IMG/VR virus record: IMGVR_UViG_3300032046_002904
Span: 1-28,987 of that record
Source: a virus
DNA: 28,987 bases
Reading direction: 5' to 3' (one strand)
Part shown: positions 19,710 through 28,738 of the stretch, in pieces
How the letters are laid out: each line of letters opens with the position of its first letter
Numbering within the stretch: position 1 is the first letter of the stretch
Notes under the pieces: generated by a model
Database searches by the model: none
What the model was told of the DNA's origin: nothing
Seen by the model: only the letters and a program-made list of their open reading frames with translations
Translations under genes and position numbers: made by a program

Positions 19710-22541
19710 CTAATCACCAGCAGGATAATCTTTTGCTAATACCATCAAGTCTTTGTCAACAGAAGCTGCTTTGATTGATGCTCGATCTCTATCTTGAAAG
19801 TCCGGATTACTTGCTTTAAGAATTGCAATGTAAGCATCTGCAGGGCCAATTGGAACACTATTTGTCAGGTCATCAGTAAGGCTTAGAGTAGTGGTTGCTC
19901 CACTTATCCCAAAGGCATGTGTAACTTCTGTAATTCTAAATCCGCCTGGGTGAGTGTTCTCATCGATATTGAATCCAGTCTCTTTCCTGCATGCTCGGAT
20001 CATAACTAATTGTCCTGGCAATATCAAGGGGTCAAGAGGAATCTGTATTATTCCTGTTAATGGAGTTTTCATCGCTCGAATCAACTCAGCCTTGGCTACC
20101 TGGCCCAGAGGGCAAGAATCATCTTCTGCATCTTTATACTGATAGGTTTCAGAAAGACTGTCTGTAATCAGTTTCTCCTTGCATCCATGTTTATCTATAC
20201 TCGTGCTATTGTAACTTACACGAACAATTTTTCCATTGATCCTTAAGCCATCTACCCAGCAATGTTCTTCTCCCGCATGAAAACCAGCATCGAAACTGAA
20301 GCCAACATAAGATATGGCAGACCAATCTCTTGAACTCCACTCATCTTTTGAGTTTGGTCCTATCTCTATTTCAACAAAGACCCATTCATTTTCCTTAACA
20401 CCTTTCCTACTTAGATCAAATTCTATTCGTGATTCCCAGTTAGTGCCAAATATGAAGAAAATCTTATGATTGGAAGTTGCTCCTCCAACCTTGAACCAGA
20501 AGGTAACAGTTGGAACATTCTTCTCGGAACCTAAGTAGTAAGTTTGGAAACTAAGAGGACATCTGAATCTATAAGTTGCCATCTGCCAACTAGCTAATTG
20601 AATGCATTGCAAACCTACTCTTGGATCGGCAGTGCTATTGTAGATTTTTCCATCAGACTGTTGGTGTTCCCATTGATTGGCATTCCCTTCACAGATCATA
20701 TCATTGCCTCCAAGTTTCACAATGCGATTCACAATCACTCTATTTGCTTCCATCTCTGACTTACGGAACTGGGTAGTGATCATTTCTTTCTTCACTTCAA
20801 TTGGAGTGATGCGAGACCAGGTTGGCCAGACATCGTTGATATTATATTCTGTTGTTATCCCCGAGACATTGTGATTTCCAATAGGAGCCATGCAAAGTTG
20901 TCCATCAGGAAGGACTATCCAGTGGATACCTGGGTTAGGATAACTTGCTGCTGCAGCTATACTCGTAATGTCATTGATACAATTGAAGGCTGGTTCATAC
21001 TGGAAGTTGAAGAACTTGAATTCATAATCCCAGTTCCAAATATAATCTGTGTTAAATTCCCATTTCGAGGGAACTCTGCCTGAACTTCCCAGATATTTCT
21101 CTACATACTTAGGAATGATCCCCACTATCGAATTAGTCATGATTTGTCGGAGTGTGGATATGCTTCCATCATGACCCCAACCTTTGTAGTACCAACAAGC
21201 TGAACTTACAGTAAGTCTAGCTGAGGTCGAATCTGTACCATAGAGAGTTATCTCCATATTATAGTCATTTAGATTGTCAATATCTATTGCATCCTTACAA
21301 TCATAGATATACCATTCCCAACCGCCAGTGATCTTCTTAGGAGGTAAGAAGATAGGAGGTGCAGGGAACGGACCAGAATCAGTCAAAGTAACAGTGATGT
21401 AGCATTCACTACTTGGTGGATCCACCTTAGCTCTAATCTCTAGCCATAGATAATCTACAAGTAAGAAGCTGCGAGGTTCCGTATCCACAAATCTAAATTT
21501 GCCTTCTGTCTTTCCAATTCCACCTTTCACTGTTCCTTCGACATGCAGATAAGCGTAAGTTACTTTGATTCCACCCTTCCCACTGCCTCCACCACTGACT
21601 GATTCCACTTCAATCTTCAGGCGGGCATTATTGATTTTGTTCAGTGTATCTAAACAGGAGAAGTTGAAGGTAACAGTTTCCCAATCTGTTGATGTAAAAG
21701 GCCAGGCTCCACTCCACCAGGTTGATCCATCCCAGCAATAGAATCTAAGAGTCATACTAGCATGACCATTCACCCCATCAAATAGTTTCGCCTTAACTTT
21801 TAATGAAACAGCAGAGACCGAGAATTCACCTGAAGGCAGACCTAGAGTTTCAAATTCATAGTATTCATCATAATGACCAACAGCAGAAGGATCTGCTATC
21901 TCAGTGATGTAGTTACTCTCATCATCATCATGCAACCATGGGCTGTCATTGACATGAGTAAAATCATTGTGGATAAAAGTCCAATTAGCAACATGAAGAT
22001 CGTCATTTACTGAAGTTGTCAACCAGTCAACATAGATGTGATCAGAATCACCATCTTGTAGGAAGGGACTGCTGCCCACCAGATTCCATTCATGGGTAGA
22101 GGTTGTATACTGGTCAACGAAATAATTATCATCAAATATGACTTTATTCATGAATCCATACTTACTTTCAGTTCCATACTCCTCAGGAACTCGCATTCTC
22201 TTGAGTCCCACTCCAGTTCCATAGGCTTTCACTGAGCAGATCTCACCTTTTATGTTCATTTCTGGTTGAAGTTCAACCACCTTTCCTTTGAATAAAATGT
22301 GCCAAGAATCTCCAGGTTTATCTTTATACTTGAACTTAACCGTGACCTCATCTTCCAAGTCAACTGTCCCAAGGAAAGTCTTGCCCTTCTCATCATTAGC
22401 AATTAACATTGCATCCCATATCTTACTCTCCCTCTGAGTTACTTTTGTAGTTATGCAGTCTTCAAGGATGGGATCTTCTTTACCATTGATGAGAGTTTTT
22501 CGAATGATCTCGGTTTCTTCCGGCTCTTTCATTTCCATCAT
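19710..22541 (-). CDS. Tail hub/tip protein with lectin-like inserts
   Basis: A 943-aa protein whose two ends resemble a tail hub: residues about 25-120 (DAMLIANDEKGKTFLGTVDL, then WHILFKGKVVELQP) and 810-905 (GIIQIPLDPLILPGQLVMI, FRITEVTHAF). Between them lie two beta-sandwich segments rich in W, S and T (about 140-465 and 620-780) that look like carbohydrate-binding modules, and a hub-like region around 475-600. It would sit at the tail tip and contact the cell surface. Its ATG overlaps the previous stop as ATGA. No peptidoglycan or pseudomurein hydrolase motif was seen. Assignment is by composition and context. Confidence 0.6.
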   Translation of the reverse strand: MMEMKEPEETEIIRKTLINGKEDPILEDCITTKVTQRESKIWDAMLIANDEKGKTFLGTVDLEDEVTVKFKYKDKPGDSWHILFKGKVVELQPEMNIKGEICSVKAYGTGVGLKRMRVPEEYGTESKYGFMNKVIFDDNYFVDQYTTSTHEWNLVGSSPFLQDGDSDHIYVDWLTTSVNDDLHVANWTFIHNDFTHVNDSPWLHDDDESNYITEIADPSAVGHYDEYYEFETLGLPSGEFSVSAVSLKVKAKLFDGVNGHASMTLRFYCWDGSTWWSGAWPFTSTDWETVTFNFSCLDTLNKINNARLKIEVESVSGGGSGKGGIKVTYAYLHVEGTVKGGIGKTEGKFRFVDTEPRSFLLVDYLWLEIRAKVDPPSSECYITVTLTDSGPFPAPPIFLPPKKITGGWEWYIYDCKDAIDIDNLNDYNMEITLYGTDSTSARLTVSSACWYYKGWGHDGSISTLRQIMTNSIVGIIPKYVEKYLGSSGRVPSKWEFNTDYIWNWDYEFKFFNFQYEPAFNCINDITSIAAAASYPNPGIHWIVLPDGQLCMAPIGNHNVSGITTEYNINDVWPTWSRITPIEVKKEMITTQFRKSEMEANRVIVNRIVKLGGNDMICEGNANQWEHQQSDGKIYNSTADPRVGLQCIQLASWQMATYRFRCPLSFQTYYLGSEKNVPTVTFWFKVGGATSNHKIFFIFGTNWESRIEFDLSRKGVKENEWVFVEIEIGPNSKDEWSSRDWSAISYVGFSFDAGFHAGEEHCWVDGLRINGKIVRVSYNSTSIDKHGCKEKLITDSLSETYQYKDAEDDSCPLGQVAKAELIRAMKTPLTGIIQIPLDPLILPGQLVMIRACRKETGFNIDENTHPGGFRITEVTHAFGISGATTTLSLTDDLTNSVPIGPADAYIAILKASNPDFQDRDRASIKAASVDKDLMVLAKDYPAGD

Positions 22542-25051
22542 GCCTTCACCACATCGACTTCTATTTCTGGTTTCTCATAGAATTTGAATATCCTACTTAC
22601 CTTCACGGCTAGAGGCATCTTATCTAGGAAACCCTGGATCTCTTCCACTAGGATCTTCAGAGCTCTATTGTGGGTCTGGCTGTCTACCTCTTCCAGTATC
22701 TCATACAGAGTCCTGTGGATTCCTTTTGTTCTTGTCTTGGAATCAGCCAGACCGAAGAGTTCAACCACAGTCAGATAAGTCTTGGGTACTAGAACAATAA
22801 TCGAATCCACTAGGCCAAAGATCTCTGTAACTGTCATTGGAATAGAGGTCCATTTGAACTTGGAATAAGAATCAAGAAGCCCGAACAGTTCAGTTTTAAT
22901 TAGTGAAATCAGACCTCCAACCTGCTTATAGTCATAGAAGATGACATAATTCGCTATTTCAGTCCCTTCAGTGTAGACATAGTCCAACCTCGAAGTGATA
23001 ATGTTGCTTTCTGGATAGAAACTCCATCTTTGATTCGGAAACTGAGAATTTGCATTGCTTTGAGCAAGAGAGATGTCTGACCAAGATACACCAGATACAC
23101 TTCTGTGCCACAACCTATAGAAGTCTGAATAGGCTGTAGCCTTGCCTGACCAGAATACATGAACTTTATCATTCCCCTGGATGGAGATACTAGCATCCTG
23201 TTGAATCATAGTATCCATCCCTGGAAGAGTACTAATGCGAAGTGGAGAAGACCAACTTCCATCATATTTGACATACCAGATCTGAGTCTGAGTCGAAAGG
23301 GGATAGGAGGTACTCTGTCCATGGAAGGTCACATGAAGATTATTAGAACTGTCAATTGCCATTGTTGGATGGTATCTATTATAGTCTCCCAGTCCAGTAT
23401 CAATTGCAACTGGGGTACTCCAGGAAGTGTCATATCTTGTGTAGAAGATTCTGCTAGCTCCAGTAGTAATGTAATAGGTCACATGAAGATAATCATTCCC
23501 ATCTACTGTCATTTGTGGCCCGGATCCTGTGGCTGAGTCAATCTGGTATGGAGTACTCCAGCTAGTATCATATTTGGTGTAATAGAGTAAATTCCCAGAA
23601 GTCAGATAAACTACATGAAGATAGTCATTGCTGTCAACAGCTATGCTGCATGTGAAATAAATGTACACTGCTTGGGAACTAATCTTGATGGGAGTAGACC
23701 AACTCGTTGTCTTCTTAGAATAGTAAAGCCAAGAACCAGTGTCTCCAGTTCCCTTTCCTGCCCAGATGACATGAAGGTTGCCAGATGAATCTACAGCTAT
23801 TGCAGGTTCATATTGGCTATAATTATCCATTCCAGTTGCTGTGCTTATCCTTGTCTCATCAGTCCAGTGTTCTCCTTGATCAGTGCTTTTCTTGACATAA
23901 ATCTGTGCAGTGCTGGGACCTGTCAGTATCTTCTGATAAACCACATAGAGTGTTCCATCAGACAAGCGGGTAAGAATTCTTCTTGTTGGTGCGGCAGTTG
24001 GATAGCTAACTGCAGATTTTGATATCCCTGTCTTTATGGAAGATGAATCAAGCAATCCAAAGAGTTCAGTGACAGTCTTATAGTCAGTAGGTATAAGTTC
24101 CTCTTCTTCACTTCCCCAAGCACCATGTGCTGGTTCTGGAGTGATGAACTTGAATATTGCCAGATCATCTAACCAAGCATCCTGGGTTGTAGCAGTACCT
24201 GTGTCTATGTCAAGATCAGCTATACCACTGACAGCATGCCAGAATGATAGTTGGTCACCTATCTTGACTCCATCTCTATAGAGATCAAACTTATCGGTGT
24301 CTGTGTTTATAATGAAGAGTAGTTTGTACCATGTGTCGATGCTGTAGGTTACAAGATTGTGAGAAGTACCATCATAATAAGTTAAGTAACCATTCGAATC
24401 CAGTGCGAATGCTATTGCTTCATTTCCTGGGGAGAATGTGTCACCAAACCGAAAGGCTGTGGGTGAATTAGTGTTGTTCTTCCTTACTTTGACAGCAACT
24501 TTCAGTCTCGTCTGGCTTGCGAATGGTCTATGGGCCAACACATAGTCTGAAGTCGAGTGATCATGGATGTTAAGTGAAAGACTAGCTGAATAGTATTGGA
24601 CATTATCAACTTCAATAGTACCCCCGGATTCTCTGGTTAGAACCCAGTCTGTAGGATTGGCTCCATCGCTTTGCTCATCGAAGTTCTGTCCAACTATTCC
24701 TGTGGTTGCAATGTTAGATACTGAAGGAGCATCTGACTTACCATAGTAGATATAGATTGTTGAGGAACCAGGACTGATAGGAATTGTATCCATCTCAACA
24801 TAGATCTGTGCTGAAGTCCCTGGGACATACGATTCTACCCACTGATCCAGGAGAGTTATTCCATCTGAGGTTGTGACACGGATATCATCAAAGTCATCCT
24901 GGACATTGCTTCCAACGAAGACTATGCTTCCACTATCTGATCCAGTTGTCTTCCTGACATCAAGCAGCATCTGGTATAGAGACACAGCTGAGAATGTTGA
25001 GCCAGTGACAACATGACTCTTTCGATAGGCCCATCCAGCTAGCCATGCCAT
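22538..25051 (-). CDS. DUF2341/lectin/beta-propeller adhesin
   Basis: An 837-aa protein. It begins MAWLAGWAYRKSH, matching the 575-aa adhesin; the ATG at 25051 is chosen for that match and for the AGGTGA spacing. Order: DUF2341 (about 5-120), LamG-like lectin (130-320), one E-L-F-G-L-L-D-S unit near 325, then a six- or seven-bladed propeller (350-710) with repeats of the form A-V-D-S-x-x-x-L-H-V-x-Y and T-S-W-S-T-P. One clear Asp-box is S-T-D-Q-G-E-H-W. About five ~20-residue E-L-F-G-L-x-D-S repeats close the protein (715-820). The propeller is sialidase-like, but no catalytic residues can be claimed. Likely a receptor-binding tail fibre. It overlaps the hub gene by ATGA. Confidence 0.72.
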   Translation of the reverse strand: MAWLAGWAYRKSHVVTGSTFSAVSLYQMLLDVRKTTGSDSGSIVFVGSNVQDDFDDIRVTTSDGITLLDQWVESYVPGTSAQIYVEMDTIPISPGSSTIYIYYGKSDAPSVSNIATTGIVGQNFDEQSDGANPTDWVLTRESGGTIEVDNVQYYSASLSLNIHDHSTSDYVLAHRPFASQTRLKVAVKVRKNNTNSPTAFRFGDTFSPGNEAIAFALDSNGYLTYYDGTSHNLVTYSIDTWYKLLFIINTDTDKFDLYRDGVKIGDQLSFWHAVSGIADLDIDTGTATTQDAWLDDLAIFKFITPEPAHGAWGSEEEELIPTDYKTVTELFGLLDSSSIKTGISKSAVSYPTAAPTRRILTRLSDGTLYVVYQKILTGPSTAQIYVKKSTDQGEHWTDETRISTATGMDNYSQYEPAIAVDSSGNLHVIWAGKGTGDTGSWLYYSKKTTSWSTPIKISSQAVYIYFTCSIAVDSNDYLHVVYLTSGNLLYYTKYDTSWSTPYQIDSATGSGPQMTVDGNDYLHVTYYITTGASRIFYTRYDTSWSTPVAIDTGLGDYNRYHPTMAIDSSNNLHVTFHGQSTSYPLSTQTQIWYVKYDGSWSSPLRISTLPGMDTMIQQDASISIQGNDKVHVFWSGKATAYSDFYRLWHRSVSGVSWSDISLAQSNANSQFPNQRWSFYPESNIITSRLDYVYTEGTEIANYVIFYDYKQVGGLISLIKTELFGLLDSYSKFKWTSIPMTVTEIFGLVDSIIVLVPKTYLTVVELFGLADSKTRTKGIHRTLYEILEEVDSQTHNRALKILVEEIQGFLDKMPLAVKVSRIFKFYEKPEIEVDVVKA
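22595..22906 (-). repeat. E-L-F-G-L-x-D-S coding repeats in 837-aa adhesin
   Basis: Five units spaced 20-22 residues apart (K-T-E-L-F-G-L-L-D-S, T-E-I-F-G-L-V-D-S, V-E-L-F-G-L-A-D-S, Y-E-I-L-E-E-V-D-S, E-E-I-Q-G-F-L-D-K). They are homologous to the seven units in the 575-aa adhesin but less regular in spacing. Confidence 0.65.
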
Positions 25052-25060
25052 CATACTCAC

Positions 25061-25348
25061 CTAAGTTAGATCAACCATCGTAACGATGGTGCTAGCCCAA
25101 GAAATTCCTAACAAGACCCAACCAAGAGGACCCATGCTCACATAGGTTGCTTCAATCGTTCTCTGCAATAGATTAAGGACTATAATCATTCTTTGTACTT
25201 GCATCAGTCCTGCCTGTATATTGTCCGGCAATCCTAGCTTCCTTAGGAGGCTTGCTGAGGATCTCAATAGATGAAGCATCTCAGATAAGGAGGCTTGACT
25301 TTCTCCCACATTAACTTTCAGACTTAGAGTCACACTATCATCAGCCAT
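25061..25348 (-). CDS. 95-aa tape-measure-like protein
   Basis: A 95-aa helical protein: a polar N terminus (SVTLSLKVNVGESQASL), an amphipathic helix, and a hydrophobic C-terminal helix that includes VSMGPLGWVLLGISW. The M-G-P-L-G-W-x-L-L-G motif is reminiscent of tape-measure proteins. It lies where a tape measure belongs, after the gp10-like gene and before the tail-tip genes, but it is 5 to 20 times shorter than usual. Alternatively a membrane-associated protein. It overlaps the previous gene as TAATG. Confidence 0.5.
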   Translation of the reverse strand: MADDSVTLSLKVNVGESQASLSEMLHLLRSSASLLRKLGLPDNIQAGLMQVQRMIIVLNLLQRTIEATYVSMGPLGWVLLGISWASTIVTMVDLT

Positions 25349-25707
25349 TAGGTGCTGCCTCCAAATTCTTTGCTTATCATATTCCAGTAGTCAATTACCA
25401 ATTCTTGCATTATGCCCTGGAATTCTGGAAAATGACTGTCAAGAATCGCTTTTGCATAACTTAGATTCACATACTTAGCATGTGGGCAATCGAAGTGGAT
25501 ATCTATACCGTCCAGCGTGATCTCTCCAGAGATTGAATCTCTTAACTCTCCACTTGTTGGGCCAGTGCCAACAGGAGTAGCTACTCTTATCTCTTCAACA
25601 ATAACAGTCAGTAGACTGGATAGAGCAGTCGACATATGTACTTCAAGGTATTCTTGAAGTGTTATCTCCAATTCAACTGGTACTTCCTCAGGTGTCTCTT
25701 CAGCCAT
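25348..25707 (-). CDS. HK97 gp10-like neck/tail completion protein
   Basis: A 119-aa protein with the pattern A-T-P-V-G-T-G-P-T-S-G-E-L-R-D-S-I at residues 54-70, followed by a strand and H-A-K-Y-V. This matches HK97 gp10-type tail completion proteins. It would join head and tail. A strong ribosome site, AGGAGGAAGAATG, precedes the start. It follows the tail-tube fusion gene by 12 bases. Confidence 0.65.
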   Translation of the reverse strand: MAEETPEEVPVELEITLQEYLEVHMSTALSSLLTVIVEEIRVATPVGTGPTSGELRDSISGEITLDGIDIHFDCPHAKYVNLSYAKAILDSHFPEFQGIMQELVIDYWNMISKEFGGST

Positions 25708-25719
25708 TCATTCTTCCTC

Positions 25720-27114
25720 CTAAACTTTCATGACCAGTCTTGCCGTGAACTTAATCGTCCAAGCACCTTCGCCACCAGATTCCAGTTCTGGGGTTACCGT
25801 CTGGATTGTGAGTATTCGTACATCATAGAAATTAAATACTATAGAATTTCCAAGAATATCCTTGAGCGTGATTACGAATTCAGTTCCATCAGAACTAAAC
25901 TTTGTCTTCTCCCCAGTGTCTTCATCAATTATTGGTGGACTTCCACCATAGAATGCTTCCCAAATTGATGTAATATCCATGCATACAATTGTACCTTCAA
26001 TCATATTTGGCATTAGGTGTTGATGAAGCATCTGACCTAGAGGAATCGGGGTCTTCACCCATGGATCACTATCAGTCCAGATTGCGGACTGAACTCCCTT
26101 CAAGGTCGTGCCTTTCACATAGACCGATTCGACTCTTGCAATTAAACCAAAAGTCATTTCTTCTCCTCCCCAAGTCGAATGTACTGGTTCTTCTCCAGCA
26201 GAAGCAACCTTCCTAACTGCAATCCAGTCAAAGATAATCTGCCCCACTCCTGTATTGGTTTCAGTTGCAGGTATAGTCTCGTTTGGAATACTGTTGGCAA
26301 GCCATGCCTTCCCAGTACCATCTACGAAGTATTGTAGACTGTTAAACACACTGTGACTTATTGGATATTTACTCAACCACTTAATGGCGAACTTATAGAA
26401 GTTGCCGTAGTATGCTCCAATGCTTATTGTCTCATAATAAGTGCTCTGTTGAGTTCTTGCTCGTATTGTTGATAATTCTCCTATGAATTTAGCTGCATCA
26501 TCAGTTCCACCAGTCGTCTTACAGAATCCAATGAATCCTGAAGGAATGCTGAACTTGGCCTTCATAAAGATAATGACATTCTGATACCAAGTGAGTTTGC
26601 TCTGGATATATGCACCAGATTCGAGAGTAAGAAGTCCACCGACCTCAGTATAACTTCCATCAACATTCCATTTAGCTGTATCTAATGTACCATCATTGAA
26701 ATCATCGAATAGAAGAAATACTCCTTCACCGTTGCTTTCATCTGTAGCAGATGCTTTACCATAGTAGATATAAATTGTAGTTGATACTGAGACATCATCA
26801 GTCACCTTAACCCAGAATATTGCATAGTTGCCATCAACCTTCTCTTGCATCCAGTAATTGAGTTTAGTATCACCACTATCGTCTGTGAACCTTACATCAC
26901 TGAAGTCTGCCTTGCAGTGACTTGAGCAGTAAATCTTGCCAGTCCAAGTATCAGTTGTTCCACCATAGTTTGTTAAGTGGTCAACCTTCTCTGTCCCATC
27001 AGTTCCAGTCCCATAATAGACCTTGATGCATATTGGGAAGTTTGTTGAACCTTCATAAGTTGCCAACATTAAATGTGATTTACGACATGCAAATCCAGCC
27101 AACCATCCAGTCAT
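25720..27114 (-). CDS. DUF2341 domain fused to tail-tube-like domain
   Basis: A 464-aa protein. Residues 3-125 are DUF2341 (G-F-A-C-R-K-S-H start; T-I-Y-I-Y-Y-G-K-A-S end). Residues 130-320 are lectin-like, ending in a W-G-G-E-E that marks the end of that module. The last 140 residues (T-F-G-L-I-A-R-V-E-S, then M-I-E-G-T-I-V-C-M-D, V-I-T-L-K-D-I-L-G-N and W-T-I-K-F-T-A-R-L-V) resemble a major tail-tube protein. If so, each tube subunit displays a lectin. It starts by TAATG overlap with the tail terminator gene. It could instead be a minor tail protein. Confidence 0.6.
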   Translation of the reverse strand: MTGWLAGFACRKSHLMLATYEGSTNFPICIKVYYGTGTDGTEKVDHLTNYGGTTDTWTGKIYCSSHCKADFSDVRFTDDSGDTKLNYWMQEKVDGNYAIFWVKVTDDVSVSTTIYIYYGKASATDESNGEGVFLLFDDFNDGTLDTAKWNVDGSYTEVGGLLTLESGAYIQSKLTWYQNVIIFMKAKFSIPSGFIGFCKTTGGTDDAAKFIGELSTIRARTQQSTYYETISIGAYYGNFYKFAIKWLSKYPISHSVFNSLQYFVDGTGKAWLANSIPNETIPATETNTGVGQIIFDWIAVRKVASAGEEPVHSTWGGEEMTFGLIARVESVYVKGTTLKGVQSAIWTDSDPWVKTPIPLGQMLHQHLMPNMIEGTIVCMDITSIWEAFYGGSPPIIDEDTGEKTKFSSDGTEFVITLKDILGNSIVFNFYDVRILTIQTVTPELESGGEGAWTIKFTARLVMKV

Positions 27115-27581
27115 TATGCCCAGTCTCCTTCATAATAGATTGTTCTAATGACTTGTTCGGCAATGAAAGTTATTGGTTCTTTTCCAGTCTTACCCTTGCT
27201 GTCTCTTCCAACTTCAAAGTCAATGTCCCTCCAACCTTCCGGTGTAACTGAGTAGATCGGTGAAAGACCAAATCTATTCACATTGAGAATTCTATCTATC
27301 TCAGTCTTCATATTGTTGAAAGTGACCTTGTAGGTTTCTATTGTAGTGGGAAGATAGTTCACTGGCCTAACAAAGATGGAGATCTTGCAGCTGTGTTCTA
27401 TCCTATAGTAATTCCGAGTTATGAAAGTCTTCTTGTCAGGCATATTCTCCAATAGGATCTGGAGAGAAGGATCATTTGGATTGTATTCATCAAAAGCCCA
27501 CTTGATATCTATCGTTCCTGGTGTATCCTCTGTCCAGTTAGCTTCTAGGAAATTCTTTATGATACTAGCTACATCTTTCAT
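27114..27581 (-). CDS. Tail terminator-like protein
   Basis: A 155-aa protein of alpha/beta type: an N-terminal helix (IIKNFLEANW), a long central strand region (CKISIFVRP), a helix with M-K-T-E-I-D-R-I-L-N-V-N-R, and strands at the C terminus. This plan and the position before the tail-tube gene fit a tail terminator/completion protein. AAAGGAG precedes the ATG. The identification is by position and pattern and is moderate. Confidence 0.5.
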   Translation of the reverse strand: MKDVASIIKNFLEANWTEDTPGTIDIKWAFDEYNPNDPSLQILLENMPDKKTFITRNYYRIEHSCKISIFVRPVNYLPTTIETYKVTFNNMKTEIDRILNVNRFGLSPIYSVTPEGWRDIDFEVGRDSKGKTGKEPITFIAEQVIRTIYYEGDWA

Positions 27582-27623
27582 TCATGGTTCTCCTTTGAAT
27601 GGGATAGAAATGAAAGAGGGAAC

Positions 27624-28121
27624 TTATGTGCCCTGTTTCATCTGGACTTTTACTGTCATCTGTAGACTGTCACCAGCATCCCAATCAAGATGTTCTGGAG
27701 TGAAAGTCTGTCTCATGAGCATGGTTACACCTGAAGCAGCATTAAACATGCCAACTTCACTTACATCGCTGGTGCCACTCAAACCATCAGCACTAGAGAA
27801 TGTAGCTACAAGGTTTGCAGTATCATTCAATATTGTTGTCTGGATTCTTGTTCCAGTTCCCGCCTTCCTCTTGATCGCGGTTCCTAGAGCAACATCTGTT
27901 GGGGCTGCAACTATTGTCCCTGTCCCAATCTCAACATAGTCGAAAGCTGTGATAGTTCCACCAGTTATGTCTGTCAGAAGTAGACCTGCAACGATGCCAA
28001 ATCCTGAGTTAGTCAGACATCTGTGACTTGTTCCTTTGCTTGTCCAACTCTTCCTGACTTTGCCCATCCCATCTCTGATGACATACTCGATGACATCTTC
28101 CATTCTTGTTCCTTCTTTCAT
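27624..28121 (-). CDS. Small beta-rich virion protein
   Basis: A 165-aa protein. Glycine/threonine-rich strands in the middle (GTGTIVAAPTDVALGTA) are followed by S-E-V-G-M-F-N-A, then M-L-M-R-Q-T-F, and a final beta strand Q-M-T-V-K-V-Q-M-K. This resembles domains of tail-fibre-type or decoration proteins. It starts behind GAGGTGAGTGATTAATG. It lies between the connector and the tail terminator. Structural role likely; exact place uncertain. Confidence 0.55.
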   Translation of the reverse strand: MKEGTRMEDVIEYVIRDGMGKVRKSWTSKGTSHRCLTNSGFGIVAGLLLTDITGGTITAFDYVEIGTGTIVAAPTDVALGTAIKRKAGTGTRIQTTILNDTANLVATFSSADGLSGTSDVSEVGMFNAASGVTMLMRQTFTPEHLDWDAGDSLQMTVKVQMKQGT

Positions 28122-28148
28122 TAATCACTCACCTCACTTAAGTTATTC

Positions 28149-28475
28149 TTATACAAAGCTAGGGAACACTCCCTTATGGTAGGTATTCTTGATGTAATCA
28201 TCAAGCTTCCTAAGTCCCTGGCCCCACCATCCTAGATCCATATCCTGTGGCATGTGTCTCCTCTTGAAGATTCCTGAAGCCAGATCTGCAGCAATTACAT
28301 TGATCATATCTGGAGGTTCTTCAAGTGGAAGTTCCTCTTCATAGGGCCCCAGTCTCACATCAATATACGCTGAAGCTTCAACCAATGCTGCCTCAATAGC
28401 TGAATTATATTGGTCATCTTCTAGAGCAATCAATAGCCGGTCCTTGACTAGATCAATAGTTCCATAGTAACTCAT
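28149..28475 (-). CDS. Head-tail connector (gp6-like)
   Basis: A 108-aa helical protein: a helix beginning T-I-D-L-V-K-D-R-L-L-I-A-L, then A-L-V-E-A-S-A-Y-I-D-V-R-L, I-A-A-D-L-A-S-G-I-F-K-R-R. This alternation fits HK97 gp6-like connectors, which bind the portal ring. A purine-rich ribosome site (GAGAGGAATAGAA) precedes the ATG. Starts two bases after the previous stop. Confidence 0.68.
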   Translation of the reverse strand: MSYYGTIDLVKDRLLIALEDDQYNSAIEAALVEASAYIDVRLGPYEEELPLEEPPDMINVIAADLASGIFKRRHMPQDMDLGWWGQGLRKLDDYIKNTYHKGVFPSFV

Positions 28476-28477
28476 TT

Positions 28478-28738
28478 CTATTCCTCTCTGATAAGTTTCC
28501 GTTTGATTGCCAAGATAGTGAAGAATTGTAATGCAGCAGCAATTCCACCAGCGATGATTCCTTTCTCTCCCTGTAAGCCGACTGTTGAAGTTCCAGCTAT
28601 CGTGGTGAAGAAGGTTATAGCTGAGAAGATACCAGCATCAAGAATTGCATCAGCCCAATCGAACTTGGCAGTTTCTTTGGGTTCTGGATTGCCTTCCACA
28701 ATTCTAATCAACTTTCCATATCTACTTAGTCTGCTCAT
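28478..28738 (-). CDS. Two-TM small protein, holin-like
   Basis: An 86-aa protein with a basic N terminus (S-R-L-S-R-Y-G-K) and two hydrophobic segments, about residues 31-54 and 58-77, ending in a K-R-K tail. This is the size and layout of a small holin, but the position directly after the portal also suits a head or DNA-ejection protein. No endolysin is identifiable to support lysis. Its ATG overlaps the portal stop. Confidence 0.55.
   Translation of the reverse strand: MSRLSRYGKLIRIVEGNPEPKETAKFDWADAILDAGIFSAITFFTTIAGTSTVGLQGEKGIIAGGIAAALQFFTILAIKRKLIREE

Noticed and set aside
22538-25051. Active sialidase
   Set aside because: Propeller repeats and an Asp-box are visible, but I cannot identify the arginine triad and nucleophile needed for activity.
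28478-28738. Confident holin call
   Set aside because: Two membrane segments only; no endolysin nearby and the position after the portal allows a head role.
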